Assembly: GCA_964527685.1 (NCBI GenBank) | Contig: CAZGOC010000003.1 | Location: 1 to 64,000, forward strand | DNA from: UBA7396 sp964527685 | Lineage (GTDB): Bacteria; Patescibacteriota; Gracilibacteria; BD1-5; UBA6164 | Reading direction: 5' to 3' | Length of the DNA: 64,000 bases | Shown: piece after piece, positions 19,031-31,383 of the stretch | Layout of the letters: the number at the start of each line of letters is the position of its first letter | How positions within the stretch are numbered: position 1 is the stretch's first letter | Notes under the pieces: generated by a model | Database searches by the model: none | What the model was told of the DNA's origin: nothing | The model's input: only the letters and a program-made list of their open reading frames with translations | Program-made: the position numbers and the translations under genes

Positions 19031-20662
19031 ATGACTAAAAAATTATTAAAAATTGAAGAAATAAATTTTTCTTTAGATGAAGTAGAAAATGAAGATATTT
19101 TACAAGATAAAGTATTGAAAATATTATGAATTAAAAAAACTCAAATAATATCGCTTGAAAAGGTTAAAAGAGCTATAGATTCAAGAAATAAAAATAATAT
19201 TTTAATAGTTTGGAGTGTTTTAGTTGATATTTGAGATAATGAAGAATTTTTATCACAAACAACTTCTCCAAAAATAATTCAAAATATAAAAAAACATAAA
19301 ATTAAATTACAAGAACCTTTTGTTTATAATATTAAAAAAATAAATAAAGAAAAACTAAAAAAAAGACCTATAATAATATGAACTTGACCTAGTTGATTGT
19401 TTGCTTGATTAATACTTGCAAAATCTTGATTTAATCCAATTTTTTTAGAAAGGGGAAGCAGTGTTGAAAAAAGAGTTAAAGATGTTGAAGCTTTTTGGTT
19501 AAAAGGAGTTTTAGATATTAATTCTAATGTACAATTTTGAGAGTGATGAGCTTGAACTTTTTCTGATTGAAAACTTTATACATTAGTTAATGATCCAAGA
19601 AGTAAATTTGTTTTTAGTGAATTTGTAAAATCTTGAGCTCCAGAGGAAATTTTATATTCTGCAAGACCACATATATGAACTGATAAACTTAGGGGAGTTG
19701 TTAAAAAATTAAGAGAAGAGATAATTTCTTTATGATGAGAATTTTATTTTGACACTATGATGACAGATATTGAAATAAAAGATTGAAAAATAGATAAAGT
19801 TATTACTTGAAATTGAAAAATATTTGAAACAGATGATCTTATTCTTTGACTTTGACATTCTGCTAGAGAGACATATGAAATGCTTTATGAAAAATGAATT
19901 ACAATAACTCAAAAACCATTTGCTATTTGAGTTAGAATTGAACACCCTAGAGAAGTTATAAATTCATCTCAATTTTGAAAATCATATAAACATAAAAAAT
20001 TACCAACTGCTAATTATAAATTAGTAGCACATAGTGAATGAGTTCGTAGTGTTTATACTTTTTGTATGTGTCCTTGATGAGAGGTTGTAAATGCTTCATC
20101 AGAAAAAAATAGATTGTGTATTAATTGAATGAGTCATTATGCTCAAAAAAATAGAAATTCAAATTCAGCATTACTTGTTAATGTAGATACAAAGGATTTT
20201 TGAAGTGATCATCCTCTTGCTTGAATAGAATTTCAAAGATATTGGGAAAAAAAAGCATTTGAGGCTTGATGATGAGATTATCGAGCTCCAGCACAGTTGT
20301 TAGGTGATTTTTTGGCTTGAAAACCTTCATCTAATGAATGAAATGTAAAAACAACATTTTTAAAAAAACTTCATTTTACTTCTCTTGATAAATGTTTACC
20401 AGATTTTGTTATAAATTCTTTAAAAAAAGCAATACCTGAATTTGATAAAAAAATTCATTGATTTGCAGATCCAAATGCTATTTTGATAGCAATTGAAGCA
20501 AGAACTTCAGCTGTACTTAGGTTTTTTAGAGATAATAATTGAGAGTCAAATGTTAAATGAATTTATCCAACTTGAGAATGAGCTTGATTTGCTTGATGAA
20601 TTACTTCATCTGCTATGGATGGATTAATTATTTGAGAAAAGGTAATAGAAAAATATATTTAG
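19031..20662 (+). CDS. FAD-dependent dehydrogenase (COG2509 type)
   Basis: A 543-residue flavoprotein. A lineage N-terminal domain (about residues 1-115) precedes the Rossmann motif IIGTGPSGLFAGLILAKSG and a Glu for the FAD ribose (LERG). Family stretches include GAGTFSDGKLYTLVND, FCMCPGGEVVNASSE and the C-terminal YPTGEGAGFAGGITSSAMDG that closes over FAD. The COG2509 family is widespread and its physiological substrate is unknown. A TATAAT-like box at about 18996 precedes the gene. Confidence 0.88.
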
Positions 20663-20667
20663 AACTT

Positions 20668-20699
20668 AAAAAACTTTTCCAAATTTGGAAAAGTTTTTT
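20668..20699. terminator. bidirectional terminator
   Basis: Inverted repeat AAAAAACTTTTCC / GGAAAAGTTTTTT with a 6-base loop lies between two convergent genes, with T runs on both strands. Confidence 0.88.
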
Positions 20700-23365
20700 T
20701 ATTTAACAACTATATTTACTATTTTTCAAGGAACATAAATTTCTTTTACAATCTCTTTTCACTCTAACCATTTTTTAACTCATTCAAGCTCTTTTGCTTT
20801 TTGTAGTATAATATTTTTATCTTCATTTAAATTAATTTTTATTTCTCATCTTAGTTTTCATAAAACTTGAATTCAAATAACAACTTCATTGTCTATAGTC
20901 ATATTTTTATCATATTTTGGCCAAGAAGCAAGATAAATACTTTCTTTATTTCAAAGTTTTTTATATAACTCTTCTGCTAAATGTGGAGCAAAAGGGTGAA
21001 GTAATATAAGTAGATTTTTTAGCCAAATATTTTTCTTTGCTTCATCTTTTGGGGTTCAGTAGTTTACTAAAATTATAAGAGATGAAATAGCAGTATTGAA
21101 TTTATAATTTTCTATATCTTCTCATACTTTTTTTATAGTTTTATGCATATTTTTCATAGCAGTTTCATCATCTTCTCAAAATCTATCTTTTTCAAATAAA
21201 TCCCATACTTTATCTAAAAATCTTTTTACTCAAATAATATTTTTTGTATCCCAAGGGCTTGAATCTTTAAAATCTCATAAAGACATTTCATAAAGTCTTA
21301 AACTATCTGCTCAAAACTCTTCTACTATATCATTTGGATTTACAACATTTTTTAGTGATTTAGACATTTTTGCAACAACTTGTTTTACTTCTTTTTTTGT
21401 TTCTTTATGGAAAAACCTTCCATCCTCTTCCATTACTAAATCACTTGCTATAAGTCATCAATTAGCATCTTCATAAGCATAAGCTAAAACAAGTCATTGA
21501 TTTCTTAATTTTGCAAATGGTTCTTTTGTAGAAACAATTCATATATCATATAAAAATTTGTGCCAAAATCTAGCATAAAGTAAGTGTAAAACAGCATGTT
21601 CTGCTCACCCTACATAACTATCAACTGATCACCAATATTTTTCTTCATCTTTTCAAACAAGCATTTCTTCATTTTCTCTATCTTGAAATCTTAAATAATA
21701 CCAACAACTTCATCACCATTGAGGCATAGTATTTGTTTCTCTTTTTCAAGATAAATTATTTGCAAGAGAAATATTTACAAAATCATCAACTCTTGAAAGA
21801 GGAGAATTCCCATCACTAGAAGGTTCAAAGTTCTCAACATTTGGTAATTTTAAAGGCAAATTCCAGTCAATAATTATATCACTATAAAGTCATGAATAAA
21901 TTCTTGAAACTATTTTTTTATTTACAACTAAATCTTTTATTTCTCATTTTGAGCATAAAACTCTTTTATCTATTTCACAATTTTCAACTTTTGTTTTTAA
22001 AACATAAGCATTGTTATCTAAAGGACAATCATTTAAATCATAAATTCTTTTAAGTCATCTTACATCCTCTTTTTCTAAATGAATTAAGGGAATAGGTTCT
22101 CACCAATATCTTTGTCTTGAAAAAAGCCAATCTCTTAGTTTATAGTTTACTTTTTTTTCTCAAAAACCTTTTTCTATAGCAAATTTTAATAATTTTTCTC
22201 TTGCATCTTTTGATGAAAGTCAGTCAAATTCTCAAGAATTAATTAAAATTCAATCACTTGTAAATGGAATTTCTTTTCCTCAAGATATAACTTCTTTTAT
22301 TTTTATATTATGTTTTTTAGCAAACTCAAAATCTCTTTCATCATGTGCTGGAACTGCCATTACAGCTCAAGTTCCATAATTTCAAAGTACATAATCTCAA
22401 ATATATAATGGTACTTTTTCTTGATTAAAAGGATTTATCATATAACTTCAAGTAAAGACTCAAGTTTTTTCTTTGCTTCAAGTTCTATCTAAATCTGATT
22501 TATTTTTTGAAAGTTCAATATATTTTTCACAAGCATTTTTTTGATCTGGAGTTATGAAATCTTGAATATCTTTATGATCTGGAGCTATAACTACATAAGT
22601 CATTCAAAAAACTGTATCAAGTCTTGTTGTATAAACAGATATATTTTTTTCTTCATCTCAAGCTTTTTTTAGTTTAAATTCTGCTCACTCACTTCTTCAA
22701 ATCCATTTTTTTTGCATATCTTTTATCCCTTCTGGCCAATCAACACTATCAATATCTTTTTCAAGTCTATCAGCATACTTAGTAATAGCAAGCACCCATT
22801 GTCTTAGTTTTCTTTTTTCTACTTGTGCTCAACATCTTTCACAACTTCAATTATTTAAAACTTCTTCATTTGCAAGTCAAGTTTTACAACTAGGACAAAA
22901 ATTTATAGGTAAATCTTGTTCGTATGCTAGTCAAGCTTCAAACATTTTAGCAAAAATAAATTGAGTCCATTTATAGTATTTTGGATTTGTTGTATCAATT
23001 TCTTTATCCCAATCATATGAAAATCATAAAGATTTTATTTGAGATTTAAAAGTTTCTATATTATTTTTTGTTGTAATACTTGGATGAGTTCAGGTTTTTA
23101 TAGCATAGTTTTCAGCAGGTAATCAAAAAGCATCCCATCACATAGGATGAAGTACATTAAATCAAGAAGCATTTTTATATCTTGAAATTATATCATTTGC
23201 AGTATATCATTTTGGATGACCTACATGAAGTCAAGCTCCTGATGGGTATGGGAACATATCAAGAGTATAAAATTTTGGTTTAGAAAAATCATTTGATGTT
23301 TTAAATGTTTTATTTTCTTCCCAGTATTGTTGCCAGTATTTTTCTATTTGTTTGTGATTATACAT
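20699..23365 (-). CDS. leuS: leucyl-tRNA synthetase
   Basis: Class Ia synthetase charging tRNA-Leu, 888 residues. In order: PYPSGAGLHVGHPKGYTAND (HIGH motif), the Zn domain CPSCKTGLANEE ... CERCG, the CP1 editing domain with TTRLDTVFGMTY and GTAVMAVPAHDERD, and the catalytic KMSKSLKNVVNPNDI. The C-terminal anticodon-binding and tRNA-contacting domains follow. It is monocistronic on the minus strand. Confidence 0.97.
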
Positions 23366-23493
23366 ACTTTACCTTTTTAAAAACTAAAAATTTAGCTTTA
23401 TTATATAAAAAAACTTTTAAAATTCTAATTTTATTTTGCAAAAAATATTTTTATTTTATAATAAGTTAGATTTTAATTTTTATATTTTTAAAT

Positions 23494-23721
23494 ATGTCAT
23501 CAAAACTATTTTATATTATGATTTGAGTTTGAGTTATTTGAGGATTAATATTATATTTTCAAAATACAATTAACTCTGTTACTTTATACAGTCCATTTTG
23601 AACAAAATCTTGATCTGTTATTATACTTTATTCAATCGCATTATGATTTATAGCTTGATTTTGATTATCATGAATTATATCTTGAAATAAAGAAGATTGA
23701 GAAGATGAAGGTGGATTTTAA
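23494..23721 (+). CDS. small two-helix membrane protein (LapA-like)
   Basis: A 75-residue protein with two hydrophobic segments (about 5-22 and 36-60) and an acidic tail (GNKEDGEDEGGF). The layout, with NSVTLYSPFG between the helices and an AxGFxxGFGLSG second helix, resembles LapA/DUF1049 proteins, but identity is too weak to be sure. It is followed by a terminator and convergent with the next gene. Confidence 0.6.
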
Positions 23722-23723
23722 AC

Positions 23724-23760
23724 AAAAAAAAGAATTTTTTTAAAAAAAATTCTTTTTTTT
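23724..23760. terminator. bidirectional terminator
   Basis: AAAAAAAAGAATTTTTTT / AAAAAAAATTCTTTTTTTT between convergent genes. The stem is almost entirely A-T. Confidence 0.7.
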
Positions 23761-23768
23761 GTTTTGTT

Positions 23769-24146
23769 TTATGCAACAAGTACTGATAGAACCCATTTAA
23801 CTATAGTTCAAGCAAGCCATATTACAAGTAATCACATAGCTCATTGAATTAAAATAGTTTTTCATTTTTTTACTTTTTCATCATCTCAACCTGCAGTTAA
23901 AATTTGGAATCATCCCCATAATGCATACATAACAGCAATTAGGTATAAAAATGTCATTAAAAAATTCACATAAAATTGAACTGCTTCAGGTAATGATCTA
24001 TTTTCTAGATTTTGAGAAGTAGTAGTTGCTTTATTTACTCAGAAAGTACTTTCTGATGCTCATCATTGAGCTAGAGTAGTTAAAGTAGCTAAAGAACTTA
24101 ATCAAAGTCACATTGCTCAATAAGAAATTTTTTTAACTGTATTCAT
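23769..24146 (-). CDS. T4SS-pilin-like (TrbC/VirB2-type) membrane protein
   Basis: A 125-residue protein with a signal-like N-terminus (VKKISYGAMGLGLSSLATLT), a Ser/Thr/Gln-rich middle and two C-terminal membrane helices around GGFQILTAGGDDEKVKKGKT. That helix-GDxEKxxKGK-helix arrangement is typical of the T4SS pilin-like family found widely in CPR genomes, often near type IV pilus genes. The function there is not proven. No conjugation genes surround it. Confidence 0.7.
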
Positions 24147-24288
24147 AATAATTAAATTAAATAATTAAAAACAAACTTATTATAATAAAAATATATTAAA
24201 AAAGCAAATTTTTTAATATTTTAACTATTAAAATTGATTTTTAAATAATTTTATATATATTTAAAGTATATAATTATAAGAATAAAAA

Positions 24289-24837
24289 ATGGATTTAGAT
24301 AATTTATTAATTGCTTTAAAAAAAGAGTGAGAAGCAAATGATGTGCCAAATATTTCTTTTGTAAATGCAAGATTTTTAAGAGATTTGATTAAAATAAAAA
24401 AAGTAAAAAATGCTCTTGAAATATGAACAGCCAACTGATTTAGTGCTATAAACTTTGCCTTAGAATTAAAAAAATTAAACTCAAAATTAACAACTATTGA
24501 GTTTTCTTTATTATCATACAATCAAGCTTTAAATAATTTTAAAAATTTTGGGGTATTAGATTTTATAAATCCAATACATTGAAATGCTATTGATGTAATT
24601 CCTATTTTAAATGAAAAATTTGATTTTGTGTTTATTGATGGGATGAAAAAAAGGACAAAAGATTTTTTAGAGCTTGTTTGGGATAAAGTAGAGGATGGTT
24701 GAATAATTATAATTGATGATGTTATAAAATTTGAACATAAAATGATTTGACTAAAAGATTATTTAAAAGATAATCAAATAAACTACAATATTATTCCAAT
24801 AGATATTGATGATGGTATTATAATGATAGTAAAATAA
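24289..24837 (+). CDS. O-methyltransferase family 3 (TrmR-like)
   Basis: A 182-residue SAM-dependent methyltransferase. Motif I is ALEIGTANGFSAINFA, the next strand ends in an acidic residue (TIEFS), and FDFVFIDGMKKRTKDFLELV with GGIIIIDDVI completes the fold of the COG4122 family. Relatives methylate catechols or 5-hydroxyuridine at tRNA position 34 (TrmR), the more likely target in so small a genome. It is 2 bases before ruvB, so the two are cotranscribed. Confidence 0.85.
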
Positions 24838-24839
24838 TT

Positions 24840-25847
24840 ATGGTAATAAAAACTTCAAAAACTGATAAAAAAAATAGAGATATTTCTCCAAATTTTCAAG
24901 ATATTGATATTTCAGAAAATACTTTAAGACCAAAAGTTTTAGGGGATTATGTAGGGCAAGAACAAATAAAAAAGCATTTGCAAGTTTCTATTTCTGCTGC
25001 AAAAATTAGAAAATCCCCACTAGAGCATATTTTATTTTATGGACCTCCAGGGCTTTGAAAAACAACTTTGTCAAATATCATAGCAAATGAAATGCAGACA
25101 AATTTAAAAATTTCATCATGACCTGCTATAGAGCGCCAAGCTGATTTAATATCAATTTTGTCAAATATTGAAGAATGAGATATACTTTTTATTGATGAAA
25201 TTCATAGACTAAAACCTCAAATAGAAGAAATTTTATATACTGCAATGGAAGATTTTGTTATTGATATAATGGTTTGAAAATGAACTTGAGCACAAAGTGT
25301 TAGAATGCCTTTAAAACCTTTTACTTTGATATGAGCTACAACAAAGCTTTCATCACTTTCAAACCCATTAAGAGATAGATTTTGAAATGTTTTAAAACTA
25401 GATTTTTATAATGAAATAGATTTATTTGAAATAATAAAAAATAATTCAAAAAGACTTCAAATAGATTTTAAAGATGATTTAATAAATGCTTTAGCAAAAA
25501 GAAGTAGATGAACTCCAAGAATTGCAAATAGACTTTTAAAAATACTTAGAGATTATAATATTATTTGAAAAAACATAAATTCTAGAAAAGTTTTTGAAGA
25601 AATTTTTTTAGATTTATCAATAGATGAGATATGACTTGATTATTTAGATAAAAAATACTTAAAAACTTTACATGAAAAATTTTTAGGATGACCAACTTGA
25701 CTTTGAACTTTATCATCAAGTATTTGAGAAGAAGAACAAACTTTAGAAGATGTTGTAGAGCCATATTTATTACAAATATGATTTTTAGAAAAAACTCCTA
25801 GATGAAGAAAAATAACAAATATTTGAATATTACATTTATCAAAATAA
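24840..25847 (+). CDS. ruvB: Holliday junction helicase RuvB
   Basis: AAA+ motor that drives branch migration with RuvA, 335 residues. Present are LRPKVLGDYVGQEQIKKHL, Walker A YGPPGLGKTT with TGA as the Gly before Lys, Walker B LFIDEIHRL, sensor 1 GATTKLSSLSNPLRDRFG, and the winged-helix DNA-binding end GFLEKTPRGRKITNIG. The TGA in the P-loop splits the gene under the standard code. It lies within an operon with the methyltransferase and the FemABX gene. Confidence 0.97.
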
Positions 25848-25848
25848 A

Positions 25849-26754
25849 ATGACTATTTGGCAAACAAAACCTTGGCAAGAAATGCTTTTAAAATCAAATC
25901 AAGTTTCAAAATATATTGAAATTGATTGAATTTTTATTGAAAAAAGAAGTATTTGATTTAAAAAATACTGACTTTTTGTTTTATGAATTTTAGATTTTAA
26001 TAAAATTTCAAAAAATAAATTAATTGAAATTTGCCAAAAAGAAGATGCTTTATTTATACAAGTTGAAACTTTTGATATTGCTTCATCATCAATTGATGTG
26101 GAATTAAAAGGGAATTTTAAACCTTGATATTATAAAAAATTTATAACTCCATATACTGCAATAATTGATTTAAATCTTAGTTTAGATGAGATTTTAGAAA
26201 AAATGAAACCAAAATGAAGGTATAATATAAAATTAGCTACAAAAAAATGAGTTATGGTTTTTGAAAGCTTAAAAACTCTAGAAAATATAAAAATATTTTA
26301 TAATTTAATGCAAGAAACAACTTCAAGAGATAATTTTTCTTGAAATACACTAAAATATTATGAAACTTTTTTAAACTCTTTAGATAATTCAAAACTATTT
26401 TTTGCAAAATATGAAGATAAAATAATATCTGCATGAATATTTATTTTTGATAAAGAGGTTTCAATTTACTATTATTGAGCTTCTACTTCAGATAAAAATT
26501 ATAGAAATTTGATGGCTCCATATTTGCTTCAGTGGGAAGTTATACAAAAATTTAAAGAATTTTGAAGTAAATATTATGATTTTTTATGAATTGCTTGACC
26601 TTTAGACAAAAATTCTCCACTTTCTTGAGTAACTGATTTTAAATTAAAATTTACTTCAAATGTTAAAGAAATCTCAAAAAGCTATATATTTGTAAATAAA
26701 AAAGTAGAATTTTTTATATTTAATTTACTTAAAAAAATAAAGTCTAAATTTTAG
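25849..26754 (+). CDS. FemABX-family aminoacyltransferase
   Basis: A 301-residue double-GNAT-fold protein. Evidence is the sequence YTAIIDLNLSLDEILEKMKP followed by KGRYNIKLATKKGVMV, where peptidyltransferases of the FemX/MurM group have a LxxMKxKxRYNIRLAxKKGV block, and YYYGASTSDKNYRNLMAPYL near residue 205. These enzymes add the first residue of the peptidoglycan cross-bridge from aminoacyl-tRNA. The start lies 1 base after the ruvB stop. Confidence 0.9.
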
Positions 26755-26764
26755 ACTTTATTTT
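26736..26764. terminator. bidirectional terminator
   Basis: AATAAAGTCTAAA / TTTAGACTTTATT overlapping the ends of both convergent genes, followed by T-rich sequence. Confidence 0.75.
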
Positions 26765-29700
26765 AATATATCTCAAATATTTTCTTCAAATTTATTTATT
26801 TCAATTTTCCCACTTCTTTTTTGGTCAAATTTATCTAAAAATTGTTTTTCTAAATTACTATTTCAAGCTTTATCTATTTCTCTTTGTCTAGAAATAAGTC
26901 ATAAATTATTAAAATCTTTTACTTTAGTTATAGTTTCTTCTAAATTTAAACTAGAATTTACTTCATATCATAAAGAAGATAAAATTACGTTTAAAAATAA
27001 TTTTAATTCAGTTTTGTTTATAAAATCATCATTTGAGTTAAATTCAACTACATATTTATTTGAAATTGATTGAAAAATATCTTGTCTATATTTAGATAAA
27101 TTTGAAAGTCATAAATTATTTAAAACTTGCATAAAATTTTCTAAATTTTCTTTTGCTTTTTCATTTGTAGAAATTAATTCAACTTCTTTTAGAGATAAAT
27201 CAATATTTCAAGAACTTGATTTATATATATAATTTCAACTTCAATTATTTGTTATGTTATTTAAAACACTCTCTGTATAGCTAATATTTGCATCATTTGC
27301 AACTAAAGTTTGAGTATCAACTTCTGCTTTATATTCACTATATGGTTTAGTAAAATCTCAAGTTTCTAAATACTTAAAATAAGTTTTAGTATCTTTTAAA
27401 ATAAGAGTTGTTTCTTCTATTTCTATATTATTTTCTATTATTTTTTTAAGACTTTCTTTATCTAACTTTGTAATAATTTTTTCATCAATTCATACCAAAG
27501 ATAGTTCAAGAATTTTTTCAATATATTCTTCTTTTGATTCTTTTTTATTTTTTTTAATATTTTTAATATTTTCTAAAACATTGTCTTTTATCTTTTTATT
27601 TGTCTTCTCAATATCCTCTTTTGAAAGTCAAGCTTCTTCTAGTTTTTTAGTTTGTTTTTCTTCTTCTTTTTTAATTTCCTCTTTTTTAATTTCTATTTTA
27701 ATATTTTGAAGTCATTTAAAAATATCATTAAGCTTTTTATCATTTCACTTAGTTAATCTTCTAATTAATGAAACTAAATCTTGATTTGCTCAAGTTGTAT
27801 CTTTGTGGTTTATTAGTTCAAGAATTTGCTTAGTAGTATTTTTATCAATTTTTATATCTAATCAACTAAAAACTTGATTTATTTTATCTCAATAAGCTTC
27901 TTCAAATTCTGTTTTCTCTTTATGTTCTTTATGCTCTTTATGATTTAAATTAAAATTATTTTTTTCTTTATTAAAATTATTTTGTATATTTATAAGATCT
28001 TGTTTTGATGATTCAAAATCTTTTTCTATACTTCAAAAAATATCTTTAATTCATTTTAAATAATTTATTTGTAATTTTACTTCTTCATTATTTCAATATT
28101 GTTCAAAAAATCTAAAAAACTTTTGAGAGACAGCTGGATGTTTAAAAATACTTTTTATTTTTTCTTGATTTTCTTTTTTTATTTCATAACTATTTCAATT
28201 TAATTTGTAATAAATGATTAATATATGTCTAATATTTTCTCAAAAATTAATATTTTCTATAGCATTTACTTTATCTAAATATCATTTTTTAAATTCACTA
28301 TCTAAATAAATATCTACTAACTCATAATTATTTCTTGATTCATCATTCAGATTTTCAAATATAGAAGGGGCTTTTTTTATAAGTTCTTTTGTAAAATTTA
28401 TATCTTTATTTAATATTTTTTTAAGTGATGGGATATCTGATATGTTAATAATTTTTCAATTTATTTTTCATTTTATAATTAACTGAGTTATTTTTTCTTC
28501 AATTCAAATAATTCAAAATTTATATATATATATATTTAATAAATCTAAATCTTTTTTAGTTATATTATTTACATCAATTTTATTTATTTTAGAGATATTA
28601 TCTTGAGAAACTTGTTTATAACTTTCATTATATCAATTAATAGTATTTAAAAAATCATTTTCTAATTTGTTATTTTTATCTAAAGATTTTAAAAATTCTG
28701 TAATTTGATTAGGGTTTAAATATATACTTAATTCTCAAATAATACTTAAAGTATCTTTTTTATCTACTATATTTAACAATATTTTTATCTTTTTTAAATC
28801 ATCTTTATTTTTTACATCTATTTTATAAAAATTAGTTGGTATTTGATTTATATTAAAATTTTTATCTTTTTTTATAAAACTTTCTATTATTTCAATATCA
28901 TATTTAAATTCATTGTTTATATCTTTATATTTTAAATTAGGTATGTTATTAATAGCTTCAAGTAGTATATTTTTATCATTTATAAATAGTATTCTTTTAG
29001 GGTCTAGAGTTAACCTTTCTTTATAATTTTCTTTATTTATTACTATTTTACTATCATCAATATTTTTTATAAATTGATTAGTTAAATCATCTTTTAATAT
29101 TTTTTTTACTATTGAATTTGGGTTGTTTTCTAAAGAATCTTTTAATTGAGTTAATTTTACTGAAGATAATATACTTTTTAAATATGTTATATTAGCATTT
29201 CAATTACTTTCTAAATATAGAAAATAATTTGCAAGCATGTTTGAGTTAACTAAATTAGAAGTTTTATTTTTTGAATATATTATAGTGGAAGGATTTTTTA
29301 AATAATCTTCAAAATCAGTTATTTTCATTATATAATTTCATTTTTCTTCATTGTTAAATCACTTTATATATCCATTTCAAAAGTTGTCATTTCATAAAAC
29401 TTTTTTTATTAATTTTTCTTGAGCTAATTTTGCTTCATATCTATCATCTATTTGATTTATGTTTGAATAATTTCAAAATTTTGATGCAACTTTATCAAAG
29501 TTTCAATCTACTTTTTTATAACTACTATATTTTCAAGATAAATAATCAATAGCAGCAATTGCTTCTTCTTGAGAATATTTATCAAAATCTTTTTCTAAAA
29601 AATCAATTGTTTTTTGTTTTTCATTTTCTGTATTTGTTCTTCTAAAAAGATCTCATACCTTAGATACAACTCATTTTTTTTCAATAATATTATTTTCTTG

Positions 29701-29976
29701 AGCCATTTTTATTATATCTCAAAGCTCAAGCATTATTTTTGTTCTTTCTTCTTTTGAAAATTCTTTTTCTGATTCAAATGCTTTTTTTATATTTTCATAT
29801 AAATCGTTATACTCTTTTTCAAATTTTTTATAAATTTCACTATTTTTTCAAGCTTTTTCTTTTACAGACTTTAAAATCTCCCATCACTCTTTTAGTTGTG
29901 ATTGGATATCATTAAATTTTCATATATCTATTGATAAGTTTCAATAATTATTTAAACTATCTATTGGATTACTCAT
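26758..29976 (-). CDS. very large cytosolic-type protein of unknown function
   Basis: A 1072-residue protein, the longest in the window, without signal peptide or membrane segment. It is rich in Asn, Lys, Ile and Glu and largely helical. Charged coiled-coil stretches include one with the repeated tripeptides KEHKEHKEK (about residue 665) and IKKEEIKKEEEKQTKKLEE (about residue 750). The last 30 residues, FDQKRSGKIEINKFEENIGD, resemble one degenerate EF-hand loop. I recognise no family. It has its own terminator and no functional neighbours. A structural or cell-surface-contact role would be speculation. Confidence 0.8.
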
Positions 29977-30038
29977 AAAAAATTAGTATAAAGTATTTCC
30001 TTTATTTTAACATATATTTTTTATTTTAGCAAAAAAAG

Positions 30039-30566
30039 CTATTGATATTTTATATAATTTTTATTTTCATTAATTATTTTAATATATTCATCAAAATTTG
30101 CCCATGATTTATTTTGATTTATAAATAATTCATAAGTATTATTGTAGCTCAAAATAGGCTTTAAATAAATAATCCAAAAATACAAATAAACATCATCGTC
30201 TATTTTCCAGTTTTTAAAATTTAGTCAATTAGTTGTAGCAAAAAAACTTAAACAAAACCTTCAAGCATGTTTGTTTTTTGTTTTTCTTACATTTAAAATT
30301 TGAAAAAAAACTGTAAATAATATTCTATTTACCCACATACTTTCAGGAGAAGTTACTATAAATAAATCTATATCGCTATCAATAGTTCAAGCATTCATTG
30401 AAATACTATTTCAAATGGCAACCATTTTTAATCAAGGAAACCATTTTGTATAATTTAAATATTTTATAGTTTTGTTTATATATAGAGTATCAATTTCCCC
30501 GGGTGTTTTTTTAATATTAAATTTTTTTATGAATTTATTATGAATTTCTTTTCAAAAATTTTGCAT
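30039..30566 (-). CDS. nucleotidyltransferase-domain protein
   Basis: A 175-residue protein with the pol-beta-type motif VAIGNSISMNAGTIDSDIDL (near residues 47-66): the G-N-S helix start and the D-x-D metal pair are present. The remainder is aromatic-rich and helical. Relatives in CPR genomes are annotated only as nucleotidyltransferases, with no known substrate. It is monocistronic, 62 bases upstream (in its own reading direction) of the 1072-residue gene, so the two may be cotranscribed. Confidence 0.8.
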
Positions 30567-30669
30567 ATTTTAGTATTATATAACTTATAAATTATAAATT
30601 AAATATATTTTTTGCAAATTTTTTAGTATTTTCTATAATATTTTAAATTTTAACTTTTTTTTATAAAAT

Positions 30670-31134
30670 ATGAAATATCACTGTTCTTGATGTAGTTATA
30701 TATATGATGAATCTATTTGAGATGAAGATTTAGAAATAGAAGAAAATACTTTATTTGATAATCTGCCAAATGATTTTTTTTGTCCTTTTTGTGAAACTCA
30801 TAAAGATGACTTTGTTTTATTTTGAGAAGAAATAAATTATCCACTTGATATAAATCATCTAACATCAAAAGAACAAGAACATTTTCCTAAAATATCTATT
30901 AATTGAGAAAAACTAGATTTTTTAATTGATGAAAATACTCATAACTCTAAAAAAGATAATTTTATTTTTAAAGTATCTTTATATGATGATTGTTGAGATG
31001 AAATAGATAGTAAAAAGTTTAATGTTTGAGATGAGATTAAATGAAGTTTTGATTTAGATTATTTAGATAATTTTGAATTAAGAGTTTTTTGTATAAAAGA
31101 GGGAATTTTTTCTACTTGATTTTTAAATAAATAA
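30670..31134 (+). CDS. rubredoxin fused to a degenerate superoxide-reductase domain
   Basis: 154 residues. Residues 3-50 form a rubredoxin knuckle pair, YHCSGCSYIYDESIGDED ... FFCPFCETHKDDF, with all four Fe-binding Cys. The second half follows the desulfoferrodoxin/SOR pattern: EQEHFPKISINGEKL, DENTHNSKKDNFIFKV, then FNVGDEIKGSF and VFCIKEGIFSTGF. In SOR the iron is held by four His and one Cys. Here two His and the Cys remain, while the HYI and CNxHG His are N and E. It may be an electron carrier or an altered SOR. Confidence 0.75.
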
Positions 31135-31149
31135 TATATTAAAATAAAT

Positions 31150-31383
31150 ATGAGTAAGGCTTTACTAAAAATAACTTTAATAATTTTTTTAAATTTATTT
31201 GCATTTTTATCAATTTGAATTATACTTGGTGCGCTTTTTTGAAATGAAAGGCAGTTTTTAGTTTTTAGTGTTATTTTATCAATAATACCACTAAGTATAT
31301 TTTTATATATAGATACTAAAAATACTTTAAATAAATTAAACAATATTTCTAAAGAAAATAAAAATGACAGAAACTCAAAATAA
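31150..31383 (+). CDS. AtpZ/AtpI-like membrane protein
   Basis: A 77-residue protein with two membrane helices and a basic, hydrophilic C-terminal tail. It sits directly before atpB and overlaps its start by 20 bases, the position occupied by AtpZ/AtpI in ATP synthase operons, where such proteins help c-ring assembly or Mg2+ uptake. Sequence similarity alone is weak, and the call rests mainly on position and topology. Confidence 0.65.
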
